64,000 bases of DNA from Mesomycoplasma ovipneumoniae ATCC 29419 (GCF_028885435.1 NZ_CP118522.1:186001-250000); one strand, 5' to 3'. Shown: positions 31,383 to 42,708, numbered from the stretch's first letter. The notes: generated by a model from the letters alone, not told the origin. Translations and numbers: made by a program.

Positions 31383-32351
31383 TTAATTTTGATTAATTTT
31401 GTTAATTTTTTGAGCTAATTCACCTATTCTTTCAACTGAGGTTGACACTACTTTGGTTATATCGTGAGCTTGAATTTTTCCATCTAAATAACCAATTGCA
31501 AGTCCTGATTTACCTTCATCAATTAACTCAATTGCTTTAATTGCCATCTTAGTTGCTAATATTCGATCAAATGCCGAAGGTCTTCCGCCTCTTTGAATAT
31601 GCCCAACTTCAAAAGCTCTTGTTGTTATATTAGTTAATTTTTCAATTTGAGCAGCAAATTCTTTTAAATTTGGTAAAACATACTCTAAAACTGTAATAAT
31701 AACGCTCGGCTTACCTTTTTTAAATTGTTCAAGAACAATTTTTGATGCTTCTTCTGCGCTTAGAGGATTTGTGTTAGTAATAACAAGTTCACTTCCGGTT
31801 GCAATTGTTGAATACAAAGCTAAATCTGGACAATGACGACCCATTACTTCAACAACAAAACAACGTCGATGGGAATTAGCAGTATCTCTTAATTTATCAA
31901 CACTTTCTACAATTGTATTTAAAGCTGAATCAAATCCAATTGTATAATCAGTAAATTGAATATCATTATCAATTGTTCCTGGTAGAGCGATTACTTTGAT
32001 TCCTTGCAAATGAAGTTTATAACCACCTTTGTAAGTTCCATCTCCACCGATAACAATTAAAGAAGAAATACCCATATCTGTTAAGATTTTTGCGGCTTTT
32101 TTTTGAATTTCTTCGTCTTTAAATTCCGGAAAACGGGTAGAACCAATTGCTGTGCCACCAAAACTAGAGATACCGTTATACGGAAATTCAGAGGCTGATA
32201 TAATATTTTTATTTAAAATTCCAAGGTAGCCTTCTAAAATTAAATATGGTTCAAATCCTGAATTAAGTGCGGACTTAACAAGAGCACTTATAGCAGAATT
32301 CATTCCTGGTGAGTCACCACCAGAAGTTAAAATTGCTATTTTTTTTGACAT
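31383..32351 (-). CDS. pfkA: ATP-dependent 6-phosphofructokinase
   Basis: 322-residue key enzyme of glycolysis that phosphorylates fructose 6-phosphate. ATP site IAILTSGGDSPGMNSAI and IGGDGTYKGG (the Gly of GGDGT fits ATP rather than PPi use); catalytic PGTIDNDI with the Asp; substrate sites EVMGRHCPDLALYS and GHIQRGGRPSAFDRI. Contains no UGA codon. The gene follows tRNA-Lys by 56 bp on the same strand. Confidence 0.95.
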   Translation of the reverse strand: MSKKIAILTSGGDSPGMNSAISALVKSALNSGFEPYLILEGYLGILNKNIISASEFPYNGISSFGGTAIGSTRFPEFKDEEIQKKAAKILTDMGISSLIVIGGDGTYKGGYKLHLQGIKVIALPGTIDNDIQFTDYTIGFDSALNTIVESVDKLRDTANSHRRCFVVEVMGRHCPDLALYSTIATGSELVITNTNPLSAEEASKIVLEQFKKGKPSVIITVLEYVLPNLKEFAAQIEKLTNITTRAFEVGHIQRGGRPSAFDRILATKMAIKAIELIDEGKSGLAIGYLDGKIQAHDITKVVSTSVERIGELAQKINKINQN

Positions 32352-32406
32352 TTTAAGCCTTTTTTAATGAAAAATTATAAAAAACGTTGGACAAATAAAT
32401 TTGAAA

Positions 32407-32482
32407 TGGTACGCCCTAGAGGATTTGAACCTCTGACCCAATGATTAAAAGTCATTTGCTCTACCTGCTGAGCTAAGGGCGC
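32407..32482 (-). tRNA. tRNA-Lys (anticodon TTT)
   Basis: Acceptor GCGCCCT / AGGGCGT, anticodon loop CTTTTAA, T-loop TTCAAAT, encoded CCA. Cloverleaf complete. It lies 3 bp from tRNA-Leu(TAA), with which it is probably co-transcribed. Confidence 0.95.
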
Positions 32483-32485
32483 TTT

Positions 32486-32573
32486 TGGTGCTCGAAACTG
32501 GACTCGAACCAGCACGGGATTACTCCCAAGGGATTTTAAGTCCCTTGTGTCTACCATTCCACCACTCGAGCAC
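32486..32573 (-). tRNA. tRNA-Leu (anticodon TAA)
   Basis: 88 nt with a long variable arm, acceptor GTGCTCG / CGAGCAC, anticodon stem GGGA / TCCC with loop CTTAAAA giving TAA, and CCA. Reads UUA, the main Leu codon in such AT-rich genes. The ~205 bp upstream to the next plus-strand gene shows only AT-rich sequence. Confidence 0.95.
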
Positions 32574-32782
32574 TAATGGTTTGTTCAGTTATCAGTTAAA
32601 AGCATATAACATTATATCATAAAAAAAAGAAAAAAAGTTTTTTTTTAATATTTTTTTAATTTGCCTAACCTACAACCAAATTAAAATCAATTATATTTGG
32701 ATTTTTTCCCAAAAAAAGTAAAAAAATCGCTTTTTTCACTGTTTTAAAAAAATATAGATAAAAACAGTAAATATAAATTATA

Positions 32783-34003
32783 ATGCATAAACTCAAAAAA
32801 AATATTAAAATTTTCTTTTTTTTCAAATTAACCTGGATTTTGCCGGTTTTTTTGTTTGCAAGTTGCTTTAAAATTAATATAAACTCAATTCATTCACAAA
32901 ACAAGGGGAAAATAAAAAGTAGCACAGATAAATTAAAACCGTTTGTTTTTGAAACAATTATGAAAGGATTGCCAAAAAATCAGGAAAAACCAAGGACAAA
33001 ATTTAGCGGAATTTTAGATCAAAGCAAAATTGAAGAGCTAAAAATTGGCCAAATTGAGGAAAAAGACTATTTTGGTCTTGAAGAAATTCTAGTTCAATTT
33101 TTTAATACATATTATAGTAACATCGATTTTAGCCAAAAAAAGGTTCTTTTTCTTAATTTAAAAGAAAAAATTAAAAATATTGACCTAAGTTTAAATCTTG
33201 GCGCAAATGATGATGGCCAATATTTTGATGAAAATTTTGGAACTATTGATATAACAGACTTAAACATTAATAATTTAGATGATAAAAAATTTTACCAAGA
33301 ACAAATAAACATATATAAATCAAAAAGTTTAGATGAATTTTTAAAAAATAAGGAAAAACACCTTTTTATCGAAGAAAAACTAATAGCCAAAAAAAGACAG
33401 TGAAACCCGGTAATTAAATTAATTTTGCACATAAATTTTGCTAGATTTTACCTACATTTTATTAAATTAAGTCAAGAACTTACAAGAAATATTATTATTT
33501 CAATCATTAATTTTGCTATAAAATTAGATGACTCAAAAAAGGAAGAAAATAAAATAAGTCAGCAAATTAAAGAACTTTTTGAACAAAAAGAAAACTTAAA
33601 AACCAAATCTGAAAAAGAAGACAAAAATAAACCTGAAAAGAGTGATTTTTCCGCTTTAGTTCAAAAAATTGACCAAGAAATTCAAGCCCTTAAAGAAAAA
33701 CTAAAAACTGTTAAAGAAAATAATTTTTTAACTTTAAAGTCATTAGCCAATGAAATTAATCAATTTTTGAAAGAGTTTTTTGACCCTAAAATTCACTATT
33801 CGATGAATTCTGACTATGTTTTTCTAAATGAACCCAAACTTTATATAAATAACCAGTTAGCTTATGCCAAATTTTTCCAATTTTTTACAGAAAATTTAAA
33901 AAATAAATACGATGAATTCGGGATAGAATCACCTTTTTTAATTATGGGGCAAGACAAGACAAATTTAGTGAAAAAATATTTTTTGCCATTGATTCAAGAG
34001 TAA
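32783..34003 (+). CDS. Hypothetical lipoprotein
   Basis: 406-residue surface lipoprotein of unknown function. Lipobox VFLFASC (Cys ~28) after a Phe-rich signal segment. The central region has coiled-coil-like Lys/Glu repeats (EENKISQQIKELFEQKENL, QEIQALKEKLKTVKENN). One UGA (Trp) at RQWNPV. The ATG directly abuts a TATAAT-like sequence and no Shine-Dalgarno is present, so initiation may be leaderless from an upstream promoter. Not recognisable beyond mollicute lipoprotein features. Confidence 0.72.
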
Positions 34004-34074
34004 AAAACCTTTAAATTTATAGAACTTTTTGAAAAATATGATATAATATTATCCAACTTCAAGAAGGGAAAAAT

Positions 34075-35658
34075 ATGGCAACAGGAACGCTTGGAAAGAA
34101 CAAGTCTCAGAAAATCACCTTTTTTGGCGCTCTTTTAATCGTCCTTGGCGCAAGTATTGGTGCGGGAATCTTTTTTAAATCCAAGGCTGTTATTGAAAAT
34201 TCAGGTTATAATCTTGGACTTGCAATTGGAAGTTGAGTTTTTGCTTGTTTTGCAATTGTTGCGATGGCAATTGCATTAATTGAAATTTCATCTGCAACAA
34301 AAAAATCAAATTTATCTGTCATTATTTGAAATAAACTCTTTAATTCTGAGAGTTTTTTTCAAATTTCGAAAAATTTCATAATTTATTTATATTTACCCTT
34401 TACTTATTTTGTTCTGCCTGTTTATTTTATGCAAATTTTGCAAGATGCAATTGCAGCTTTTGGCCTTGAATCATCTAGTGATTGAAATATGAAATTTGAC
34501 TGAGTTATTGTTTTGGTTGTTTCAATTGCTATTGTTATTTACTTTTTTATAATTAGTCTAAACACAAAAGTTGCTGAATTTCACAATAAAATTATTTTAA
34601 TTGCAAAATTTATCCCTATTTTTGTGACAGTTATTGTCGGATTTATTCTATATTTTCAAGGTGGTTCGAACAAACTTCTTTCTCAACCTGAATTTGCAAG
34701 TGTTGAAAAAATAAAAACTGAAGGAGTTTCAATTTCCTCAAGTTTGCCTGGCGTTGGAGTTTTAATTTCAATGGCTGGAATATTTTTTTCATATGAAGGA
34801 TTTTTTACTGCCGCTGGTTTGCAATCAGAAATGAAGGAGCCTAAAAAAACACCAATTGCTATTCTTTTAGGAATCGGAATCACCACAATAATATATCTTT
34901 TTATTGCAATTGCAACTTCAATTGTTGGCGATGGTTCAATTTCGTCATTTATTAATATTGCAAAAAATGAATTAAAATGGCATCCACTTACAATTAAATT
35001 AATTTTAGGAACAACTTTTTTACTAATTGGAATTAGTCTTCTTGGAATTATCAATGTTTTTACATTGTGAGGTCCGCGGGCACTTGAGGAATTAATTCAC
35101 AAAAACGAGTTTTTTTTGCTCAAAAGGTGAAAAAAATATGTAAATTTAAATAAACCTGTTGTTTCAACTTATTTTTTAATTATTTTTTCAGTCTTGGCTC
35201 TAATTATTTTTACACTTATTGGTGTTTTTGGCTTTGATGATCAAGAATATGGAACTTATGGTCAAAAATTAAATAATTTATATTCATTTGCTGATATTAC
35301 TGGAAATTGATCGGCTTTGATTAGTTTTTTACTGATTGCTGCTGCCATTTATGGTTGCATTAAAAATCGAAAAACAAAAAAAATTGCTATCGAAAAACAA
35401 AAATACTTCCTGTTTTTTGGTTATATTTCCGTAATTTGCATTTCATTAATTTTATTATTTGCAGTTGTTGTGCCAATTGTCGATCTTTTTACAATTTTGA
35501 TTTATCAACCTGAGATTGAAAATTTTAACTTAATTCTAAAAACTAGAGTTACAAAAGTTATTGTTCTTATTTTATTTATAATTGTTCCTGTTTTTCCGGT
35601 ATTTTGAGCCTATTTAACAAAAAAAATAAAAAAAACTGTTAAAAAAAGCAAATTATAA
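34075..35658 (+). CDS. APC-type amino acid permease
   Basis: 527-residue integral membrane transporter with about twelve to fourteen hydrophobic segments. The N-terminal GALLIVLGASIGAGIFFKSK is the TM1 substrate-binding GAGIF-like motif of the amino acid-polyamine-organocation superfamily, and FSYEGFFTAAGLQSEMKEPKKTPIAILLG is the typical TM6-loop region. Substrate unknown. AGAAGGGAA lies before the ATG and TATAAT at 34042-34047. Several UGA are Trp. Followed by apt 18 bp later, so the two may form an operon. Confidence 0.82.
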
Positions 35659-35676
35659 ATATAATATAAGAAAGTT

Positions 35677-36192
35677 ATGAAAATTAACTTAGAAAATTAT
35701 ATTCGCACAGTTGATAATTTCCCAAAAAAAGGGATTAGCTTTAAAGATATTTCGCCATTACTTGCAAATGGTAAAGCTTTAAATTATGCAATTGTTGAAA
35801 TGGCATCGCTTGCAAAAGATGTAGATATTATTGTTGGACCAGATGCTCGAGGTTTTTTATTCGGAACACCAACAGCCGCTTTTCTTTCAAAACCATTCAT
35901 AATGGTTAGAAAAGCCGGAAAATTGCCAGGTGATGTCGAAGAATTTGCCTATGATTTAGAATATGGATCTGCAATTTTAGAAGTTCAAACCGGAATGATC
36001 AAACCAGGCCAAAAAGTGGCTATTATTGATGATGTGCTCGCGACTGGAGGAACTGTAAATGCCATCACAAAAATGATCGAAAATGCCGGAGCTATTGTTT
36101 CAAAAATTATCTTTTTAATTGAGCTCGAACAATTAGAAGGTCGAAAAAAATTAGAAAATTATGAGGTTACTTCACTCATTAAAATAAAGTAA
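35677..36192 (+). CDS. apt: Adenine phosphoribosyltransferase
   Basis: 171-residue purine salvage enzyme making AMP from adenine and PRPP. PRPP-binding motif VAIIDDVLATGGTVNAI, adenine-side VGPDARGFLFGTPTAAFL, and FPKKGISFKDISPLL at the N-terminus. Length matches the family. It complements prs, which is encoded on the other strand near 51 kb. Confidence 0.95.
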   Translation: MKINLENYIRTVDNFPKKGISFKDISPLLANGKALNYAIVEMASLAKDVDIIVGPDARGFLFGTPTAAFLSKPFIMVRKAGKLPGDVEEFAYDLEYGSAILEVQTGMIKPGQKVAIIDDVLATGGTVNAITKMIENAGAIVSKIIFLIELEQLEGRKKLENYEVTSLIKIK

Positions 36193-36327
36193 TTTTTAGC
36201 CTTAAAAAATAAGTAGCAAAATTTTTAAATTTTGTTATAATATTAATATAAGCTCAAATTAAAAAAATTTATTGTTTTTTTTGAGTTTATAATTTAAAAT
36301 ATTAAAAAAATATAAAAAAGGAGATTC

Positions 36328-37452
36328 ATGGAAAAATTTCGTTACGTCAAACCTGACCAAATTATGGACAAAGACCATGAAATGATTAGGTATCTCGATA
36401 TTGATGGAAATCTCTTAACTTCGACTGTTTTTGGCGAACTTGATGAGAAAAAAGATATTAGATTATCTGCTGATCAAATCAAAAAAGCCTATGAATTTAT
36501 GGTTTTATCACGTCAACAAGATGTTTATATGACCCAACTTCAACGTCAAGGTCGAATGTTAACTTTTGCCCCTAACTTTGGTGAAGAAGCTCTCCAAGTT
36601 GCTTCAGGAATGGCGCTTACAAAAGAAGACTGATTCGTTCCTGCTTTCCGTTCAAATGCAACAATGTTATATCTTGGTGTTCCAATGATAAATCAAATGC
36701 AATACTGAAACGGAAGTGAAAAAGGAAACGTAATTCCTAAAGATGTTAATGTTTTACCAATTAACATTCCAATCGGAACTCAATTTTCACATGCTGCCGG
36801 AATCGCTTATGCTGCAAAATTAACCGGTAAAAAAATTGTTTCAATGAGTTTTATTGGTAATGGTGGAACTGCTGAAGGTGAATTTTACGAAGCTCTAAAT
36901 ATTGCAAGTATTTGAAAATGACCTGTTGTATTTTGCGTAAATAATAACCAATGAGCAATTTCAACCCCTAATAAATACGAAAATGCCGCTTCAACAATCG
37001 CTGCAAAAGCAAAAGCCGCCGGAATGCCTGGAGTTCGTGTTGACGGAAATGACCTTTTAGCTTCCTACGAAGTAATTCAAGAAGCAGTGGACTATGCTCG
37101 TGCCGGAAATGGCCCTGTTCTTGTTGAATTTGTTACTTGACGTCAAGGTGTTCACACTTCTTCCGATAACCCAAGAATTTATCGAACTGAAGAAGAAGAA
37201 AAAGAACACGAAAAATGAGAGCCAATGCACCGTATTGAAAAATACATGTTTGATCGTGACATGTTAACTGAAGAAGAAAAACAAAAAATTTGAGATGATT
37301 CTTTAGCTGTTGTTAAAGAAACTTACGAAAAATCTCTAATTGGTTTAGATTCAACAATCGATGAAATTTTCGATTACACCTACGAGACCTTACCTCCTGA
37401 ACTTGAAGAACAAAAACAAGAAGCAATCGAATTTTTTAAAGGAGCTAAATAA
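36328..37452 (+). CDS. pdhA: Pyruvate dehydrogenase E1 component, alpha subunit
   Basis: 374-residue thiamine-diphosphate enzyme subunit for oxidative decarboxylation of pyruvate. TPP/Mg motif FIGNGGTAEGEFYEALNIAS...VVFCVNNNQWAIS, phosphorylation-loop-like TWRQGVHTSSDNPRIYR, and NFGEEALQVASGMAL near the N-terminus. Eight or more UGA Trp codons. AAGGAGA precedes the ATG. Its stop overlaps the pdhB start (TAATG). The E2 and E3 genes are not in the window. Confidence 0.95.
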
Positions 37453-38456
37453 TGGCAAATTCAGATAAAATCGCTCTAAATAATATCGGTGCAGTTACAA
37501 ATGCTATTGATTTAATGATGGAAAAAGATCCTCGCGTTGTTCTTTGAGGAGAAGATGCAGGATTTGAAGGTGGAGTTTTCCGTGCAACTGAAGGATTACA
37601 AAAAAAATACGGAATTGATCGTGTTTGAGACGCCCCAATAGCTGAAGCATCTATTTGTGGTGTTGCAGTTGGAGCAGCCATTGCCGGGCTACGTCCAATT
37701 GCAGAAATGCAATTCCAAGGTTTCTCATACCCTGCCTTTCAACAGCTTTTTGCTCACGCAGTCCGTTATCGTAACCGTTCTCGTGGTCGGTTTACTGTGC
37801 CAATGGTTTTAAGAATGCCAATGGCAGGTGGAGTTCGTGCTCTAGAGCACCACTCAGAAGCAATTGAAGCAATGTTTGCCCACATTCCTGGAGTAAAAGT
37901 TGTTATGCCTTCAACTCCATATGACACAAAAGGTCTTTTAATTGCCGCAATTAATGACCCAGATCCGGTTGTATTTCTTGAGCCTAAAAAAATATACCGT
38001 GCATTTAAACAAGAAGTTCCTGCTGGAATTTACGAAGTTCCAATCGGAAAAGCTAATGTAATTAAAGAAGGAAGTGACTTAACACTCGTAACTTACGGTG
38101 CTCAAGTTCATGAATCAATCGCCGCTATTCAAGCTCTTAGTTCAACTCCTGGACTTGAAGATGTTGATGTTGAACTAATTGACTTAAGAACAATTAAGCC
38201 AGTTGATACCGAAACTATTATCGAATCAGTTAAGAAAACTGGACGTATTTTAGTTGTTCATGAAGCTGTTAAATCTTTTTCAGTTTCAGCCGAAATTATA
38301 ACTCGTGTTAACGAAAAAGCATTTGAATATTTAGAAGCAGCTCCTGCTCGTCTTACTGGATATGACATTACAGTTCCGTTAGCAAAAGGTGAAAATTTCC
38401 ACACAATTACAAAAGAAAAAATAATCGATAAAATTCGTCAAATTATGAACTCTTAA
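37452..38456 (+). CDS. pdhB: Pyruvate dehydrogenase E1 component, beta subunit
   Basis: 334-residue partner of PdhA. Conserved segments: WGEDAGFEGGVFRATEGLQ, DAPIAEASICGVAVGAAIAG, RMPMAGGVRALEHHSEAIEA, VVFLEPKKIYRAF, and EVDLIDLRTIKP-like VELIDLRTIKPVDTETI with VVHEAVKSF. Translation is coupled to pdhA by the TAATG overlap. A strong terminator follows at 38491-38538. Confidence 0.95.
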
Positions 38457-38490
38457 TAATTTGCATGTTTAAAAATTTTCCTAATTATTA

Positions 38491-38538
38491 AGTAAACCCT
38501 CAAAATCATAAAGTCCTTTGATTTTGAGGGTTTTTTAT
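38491..38538 (+). terminator. Terminator after pdhB
   Basis: AACCCTCAAAATCA / TGATTTTGAGGGTT stem followed by TTTT. Well formed and immediately upstream of the nested mobile elements. Confidence 0.8.
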
Positions 38539-38769
38539 TATAACAGAAAAAATCCCGAGTTTCACAATTTGATGGGCTAATCTTAAAAAGGTGTTTGGTT
38601 TTGGCGCTTTTTTAACTTTTTTGGCAAAAGTTAATTACCTATTTTAAAACACAGCAAAATCAAGTTATCGATAAAACAACAAAAACCATAAAAAATACAA
38701 CTACTATTTAAACTCAATGCAAATAGAAAACTCGTTTTTATTTGCAGCGAGCCTAAAAAAACATATGAA

Positions 38770-40677
38770 CCTGAGTTTCCCAGTTTCATAAGGTAATTTT
38801 AAAAAAGCATCTGGTTTTAGGTACTTTTTTAAGTTTTTCGGTAAAAGTTAATAACAATTTTTTTACTGATTTATTAACACATCATAGTAAAAATCATACC
38901 TATTTCAAATATTCGGATCACTAGGAACACCATCTCGATTTTTAAATATCATTTGCTGATCTAAAGTGTTAAATTCGACCCTTTGTCTTAATTTTTGCAA
39001 CATCGTTACTAAACTAACCTCAGTTAATTGATTGTTTTGAAATAACTTGTTATCACTAATATGTTTGTTGATTTTAAATATTATAGTTTTTAAAATAACT
39101 AGTGAGATAAAACACAAAAGTGTATGAGCTAGAATGTGCTCGTCAATTCTTAAAAATACGAGTAGAATATTCAACAAACCTTTTAGACTTCTAAAATTAG
39201 CTTCAATATTCCACTGTTTTTGGTATTTTTCAACTATGTCTAAGACATTTGAATTTAGTATATTTGTTTCATAAACATAGTAACCATCAAATTGTTTGTC
39301 TTTGTCAATTTTACTTTGATCTAATTCAAATTTCATGTTTGAAATTTCCTTAAAATATTTAGGTTTTTTGCCAAACAATTTGTTTACTTCAATAAAACCA
39401 TCTTTATTTTGCTTTTTAATAAAACTTTCGATTTGCTCTTCGCGAGCTTTGCTGTCTTTTATCGCTCTTTTTTGCACTGTAAGTAATAATTCTTCTTCTA
39501 ATATTTTCGGTGTATCTTTTATTCTTATAAGATGAATAAAATTCTTCTTTTTATACTTAAAATCCGCACTTACATTAACATAATCGCTTGGATCTAGTAA
39601 ATAATTTTTGAATTTTTGAGTTCCTACCTTTGCACGATAAGAAATAATGAAATTATAGTTTCTTGATTCAAGAAATCGAATATTTGCGGCAGTTGACATG
39701 CCACGATCAGCGATTATTGTCATATTTTTGATATTATATTTGGATTCAACATCTAATACAAAAGGGATTAATGTACTAGAATCGCCGGTATTTCCTTTAA
39801 AAACTTTAATATGAAAAGGAATACCATTTTTATCACACGCTAAGCCAATGACAATTTGGTCTTCTTTGAATTTAGCATCTTTAGAATAACCAGGAATTCT
39901 TAATCCATTTCTTTCAAATGTCTCAAAATAGACTGTTGATGAATCAAAATAAAATTCACTGTCCCTTTTTCCAAGTTCGCTTATAACCATTTTGTTGACA
40001 CTATTTAAAAGTTGATTTTGTGACTCATAGACAAGATCTAAAAGTCTATAAAAGCTATTTTTGGAAGTATTTATTTGATTTGAGTAGTCATCCTTTTTAT
40101 CAAAAGCATTAATAATGCTGCCAGGATCAGTGATCCGTTTTGAAATTAAGTAGTTAAAAATTTCCTTCATATTTTTATGTCTACTTTTAGGAAGTGATTC
40201 AAAAATATTGTGCTTTTCAATAAGTTTTTCAATTAATTCCCCGCCAACAAAAACCGAACCTTCGATTATGCTTGAATTTTTAATAGAATCAAGTAAAATA
40301 GCCTTGACTTTATCTTTGTCATCTAAATTTGAAAACAATTTCAATTTTTCTTTGATAATTTGAACAGCATTTGGATTAATTTTTTCCAAATTCCGCTCAT
40401 TTCCTAAACTAAATCAACGTTTTGGATCTTTGGAATAACCTTGTGTTCAGCCAACATATTTATATGGTTTATCTTTTGAAGATCCTCAAACACTAAATAA
40501 AAACAAATTTTGTTTTTTCATAATGTATAATTATACCATAAAATTACTTAAAATGCTACCAAATGCTACCAATTAAAATTAAGGTTTTACATTCAAAAAG
40601 CACCGATTTACGGGTCTTTTTTCATATTTATATTCACTAAAAAGTGAATTTTTGCGCTTCAAACTGGGAAACTCGGG
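38770..40677 (-). mobile_element. Complete IS1634-type (IS4-superfamily) element with 47-48-bp target duplication
   Basis: 1,908 bp. Terminal inverted repeats: left CCTGAGTTTCCCAGTTT, right end reversed CCCGAGTTTCCCAGTTT (16 of 17 identical). The target repeat AATAGAAAACTCG...CATATGAA occurs at 38722-38769 and 40678-40724, differing only by one A in a homopolymer. Unusually long and variable target duplications are a known feature of IS1634 of M. mycoides. It encodes one intact transposase. Confidence 0.92.
38863..40521 (-). CDS. IS1634-family transposase (intact)
   Basis: 552-residue DDE transposase. Starts MKKQNLFLFSVWGSSKDKPY; the UGA Trp codons near the N-terminus (GWTQGYS, RWFSL) and at the C-terminus (PNIWNRYDFYYD) must be read through. 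Catalytic candidates: Asp in YFDSSTVYFE, Asp in IIADRGMSTAANIRFLE, Glu in QWNIEANFRSLKG (the YREK-like motif). No frameshift, so it is probably active and a candidate source of transposase for the MITE family. A TATAAT-like sequence sits just upstream of the ATG. Confidence 0.92.
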
Positions 40678-40926
40678 AATAGAAAACTCGTTTTTATTTG
40701 CAGCGAGCCTAAAAAACATATGAAGTTTTGAAAGAACAATAACCAAAACCCTAAATTTATAGATTTCTAAACGGTTAAATTTAAGGCATTCCATCACATT
40801 TAAAAATATAATGGATAATTCGCATTTTCTGATTTTTTAGACAAAAAACATAACTAATTCCCCTTAATTCTAATCTCTATTCTTAGTGTGACTTATTATA
40901 ACACAACTTTATTTTTGACCAAACAT

Positions 40927-42330
40927 AAATAAGTAGAAAAATCTCAGACAATTAGTTTTTTACCTATGATTTTGATTGCACCACTTTTGTTAATTTTTTC
41001 TAGCATGTTCATTTTAAAAAATTTGGACAAATAATTTACCTCATATAATAGCTTGGAGTTTTATATGATAAGCAACTTTGAGGCCTTTCATAGTTATACC
41101 AATCAATAAATTCACTTATTTTTTGATAAGCAATAGCTACATTTTCAAAATTTTCGCCCTCAATATTAAGCAATTCTCGTTGAAAAACTGCATAAAAATA
41201 TTCAATAGGTCTGTTTGCAAGGGCATTGCCTTTTGGTGACATTGATTGTTGGATATTGTTTTGTTTTAAAAAATTAGCAAATTTGTAGTTCGCATATTCC
41301 ACGCCATGATCTGAATGGAAAAATTTTGGTTTAATATTATACTTTTTGATTGTTTGTTTTACTAAGTTTATAGTTTCTTCTGAAAATCTTGTTTTAGAAA
41401 TCGAAAAATTGAGCAAGTAATTGGATTTTGTTTCAATAATTGAGTGTAGGTAAAATCATTCGTTGTTAATTTTGATAAATTTAATATCAGCAAATCATTT
41501 TTCACCAAAATTTTCTGAGCTAAATTCACCTTTGATATGATCTTCAGTCCAAATTCGTGTAAACTTTTTCTCTTTTGGTGCCGGTTTTCCTTGCTTTTTA
41601 TAAGCAATTGATTTTAATCCTAAAAATTCGTAGTGTTTTTGAAACACGTACGTGCTTACATAATTTCCCTGATTTATGTAAATATTATATAGGATGTCGC
41701 GGCCTTTTACCTTTCGATATAAATAGAAATTTTCACGAATTCACTCAAGTAAGTCTTCATCATAAATCATTTTCTTTGGTGGTTTTTTCACCCTTATTTT
41801 CTCATAAATAGAAGTGCGATTAACGTTAAAAACGCTACAAATTCTAGTGCAATTTTCGATTTTATCTTTATCTTTCTCTTGTTCTTGTTTTAATTTTTTG
41901 AGCTCCTCAAGAATAATTGCGGGGTCAATTCCGGATCTTTTAAGAACCCTCTCCACTATTTCTTGATAAATTCCACGATCATTTTCGGAAAGATCGTTAA
42001 TTGTATATTTCTTTTTTGGTTTGCGTGGAGATTTGATTTTTCCACGAGTACTAATTAAACTTTTCATATCATTATTATAAAACTTTTTTTGCCAATTTCT
42101 TATCAAATTATTAGCGTATATATGCAACATTCATTCTTTATCCGCTTTTTTACTTTTAGATTTGTTTTTGTAAATTTCTCTAAATTCTTCTGCAAAATCC
42201 AAAATTGCGTTTTTTAGCCCTTTAGATTCGGCAATTTTAATGTATTTAAATTTGTCTTCAACTGTAAATTTGTATTGTTTCATTTTAACACACCTTTTTT
42301 GAATGTGTCTGAAATTAATATATTAACTTA
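40927..42330 (-). mobile_element. IS3-family element, copy 3 (intact), inserted in MITE
   Basis: About 1.40 kb, opposite orientation to copies 1 and 2. It is inserted at the junction AAACAT / poly-T of the MITE, and AAACAT is found on both sides (40921-40926 and 42337-42342), suggesting a short target duplication. Six extra bases lie between the left end and the right-hand AAACAT, so the exact tip is uncertain. Confidence 0.85.
41036..42283 (-). CDS. IS3-family transposase, intact single ORF
   Basis: 415 residues in one uninterrupted frame when UGA is Trp, unlike most IS3 elements, which need a -1 frameshift between orfA and orfB. N-terminal helix-turn-helix/leucine-rich region (VERVLKRSGIDPAIILEELKK), then the IS150-like CRICSVFNVNRTSIYEK, the linker RDILYNIYINQGNYVSTYVF, and the DDE core: WFADIKFIKI (D), FFHSDHGVEYAN (D), RPIEYFYAVFQRELL (E), ending WYNYERPQ...YKTPSYYMR. 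This copy is the reference for calling the lesions in copies 1 and 2. Confidence 0.9.
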
Positions 42331-42499
42331 ATTTTTAAACATTTTTTTTTTTTTTTTGCAAAAGGTTAATTTCAAAATTATAAAAATTAAGATTTTAGGT
42401 CAAAAAACCCGGATTTAGCGGTATTTTGTCATATTTACATTCACTAAAAAGTGAACTTTTGCAATTAAACTGCCAAAGTCAGGGAAAAATTGTAAATAT

Positions 42500-42534
42500 A
42501 AAAAACTAGACTGGTTAAAGTCTAGTTTTGTTTT
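42500..42534 (-). terminator. Terminator after tRNA-His
   Basis: AAAACTAGACT / AGTCTAGTTTT stem-loop, 20 bp downstream of tRNA-His on the minus strand. Confidence 0.7.
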
Positions 42535-42551
42535 TGGTCTATTTAAAGAAA

Positions 42552-42628
42552 TGGGGCGGATGACGGGGATCGAACCCGCGTATGTCGGAACCACAACCCG
42601 ATGCGTTAGCCACTTCGCCACATCCACC
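42552..42628 (-). tRNA. tRNA-His (anticodon GTG)
   Basis: Acceptor GTGGATG / CATCCGC with the extra G(-1) opposite C73 and an encoded CCA. Anticodon stem TCGGG / TCCGA with loop TTGTGGT gives GTG. Cloverleaf complete. Confidence 0.95.
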
Positions 42629-42708
42629 AAATTAATTAAATATTATAACATATTTTTAATTAATTTTTTTATTTTTTTGCTAATTTTAATTGCAAAAAAA
42701 TAAGGTTT

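Larger units (their letters stand above)
38554..42483 (+). mobile_element. MITE copy split by an IS1634-type and an IS3-type element (nested)
   Basis: One forward MITE is recovered in three pieces: 38554-38769 (left end CCCGAGTTTCACAATTTGAT to CATATGAA), 40725-40926 (continuing GTTTTGAAAGAACAATAACC to GACCAAACAT) and ~42337-42483 (16 T, GCAAAAGG to the right end CTGCCAAAGTCAGG). The first break holds a complete IS1634-type element with a 47-48-bp target duplication, the second an IS3 element at the poly-T junction. The order of events is MITE first, the two IS later. Confidence 0.85.

Noticed and set aside
32375-32557. 60-residue ORF near pfkA
   Set aside because: It lies across tRNA-Lys and tRNA-Leu.
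40579-40797. 72-residue ORF across the right end of the IS1634-type element
   Set aside because: It spans the element boundary and the target repeat; other MITE copies have stops in this frame.
42415-42630. 71-residue ORF over tRNA-His
   Set aside because: Overlaps the tRNA and the MITE end; no start signal.
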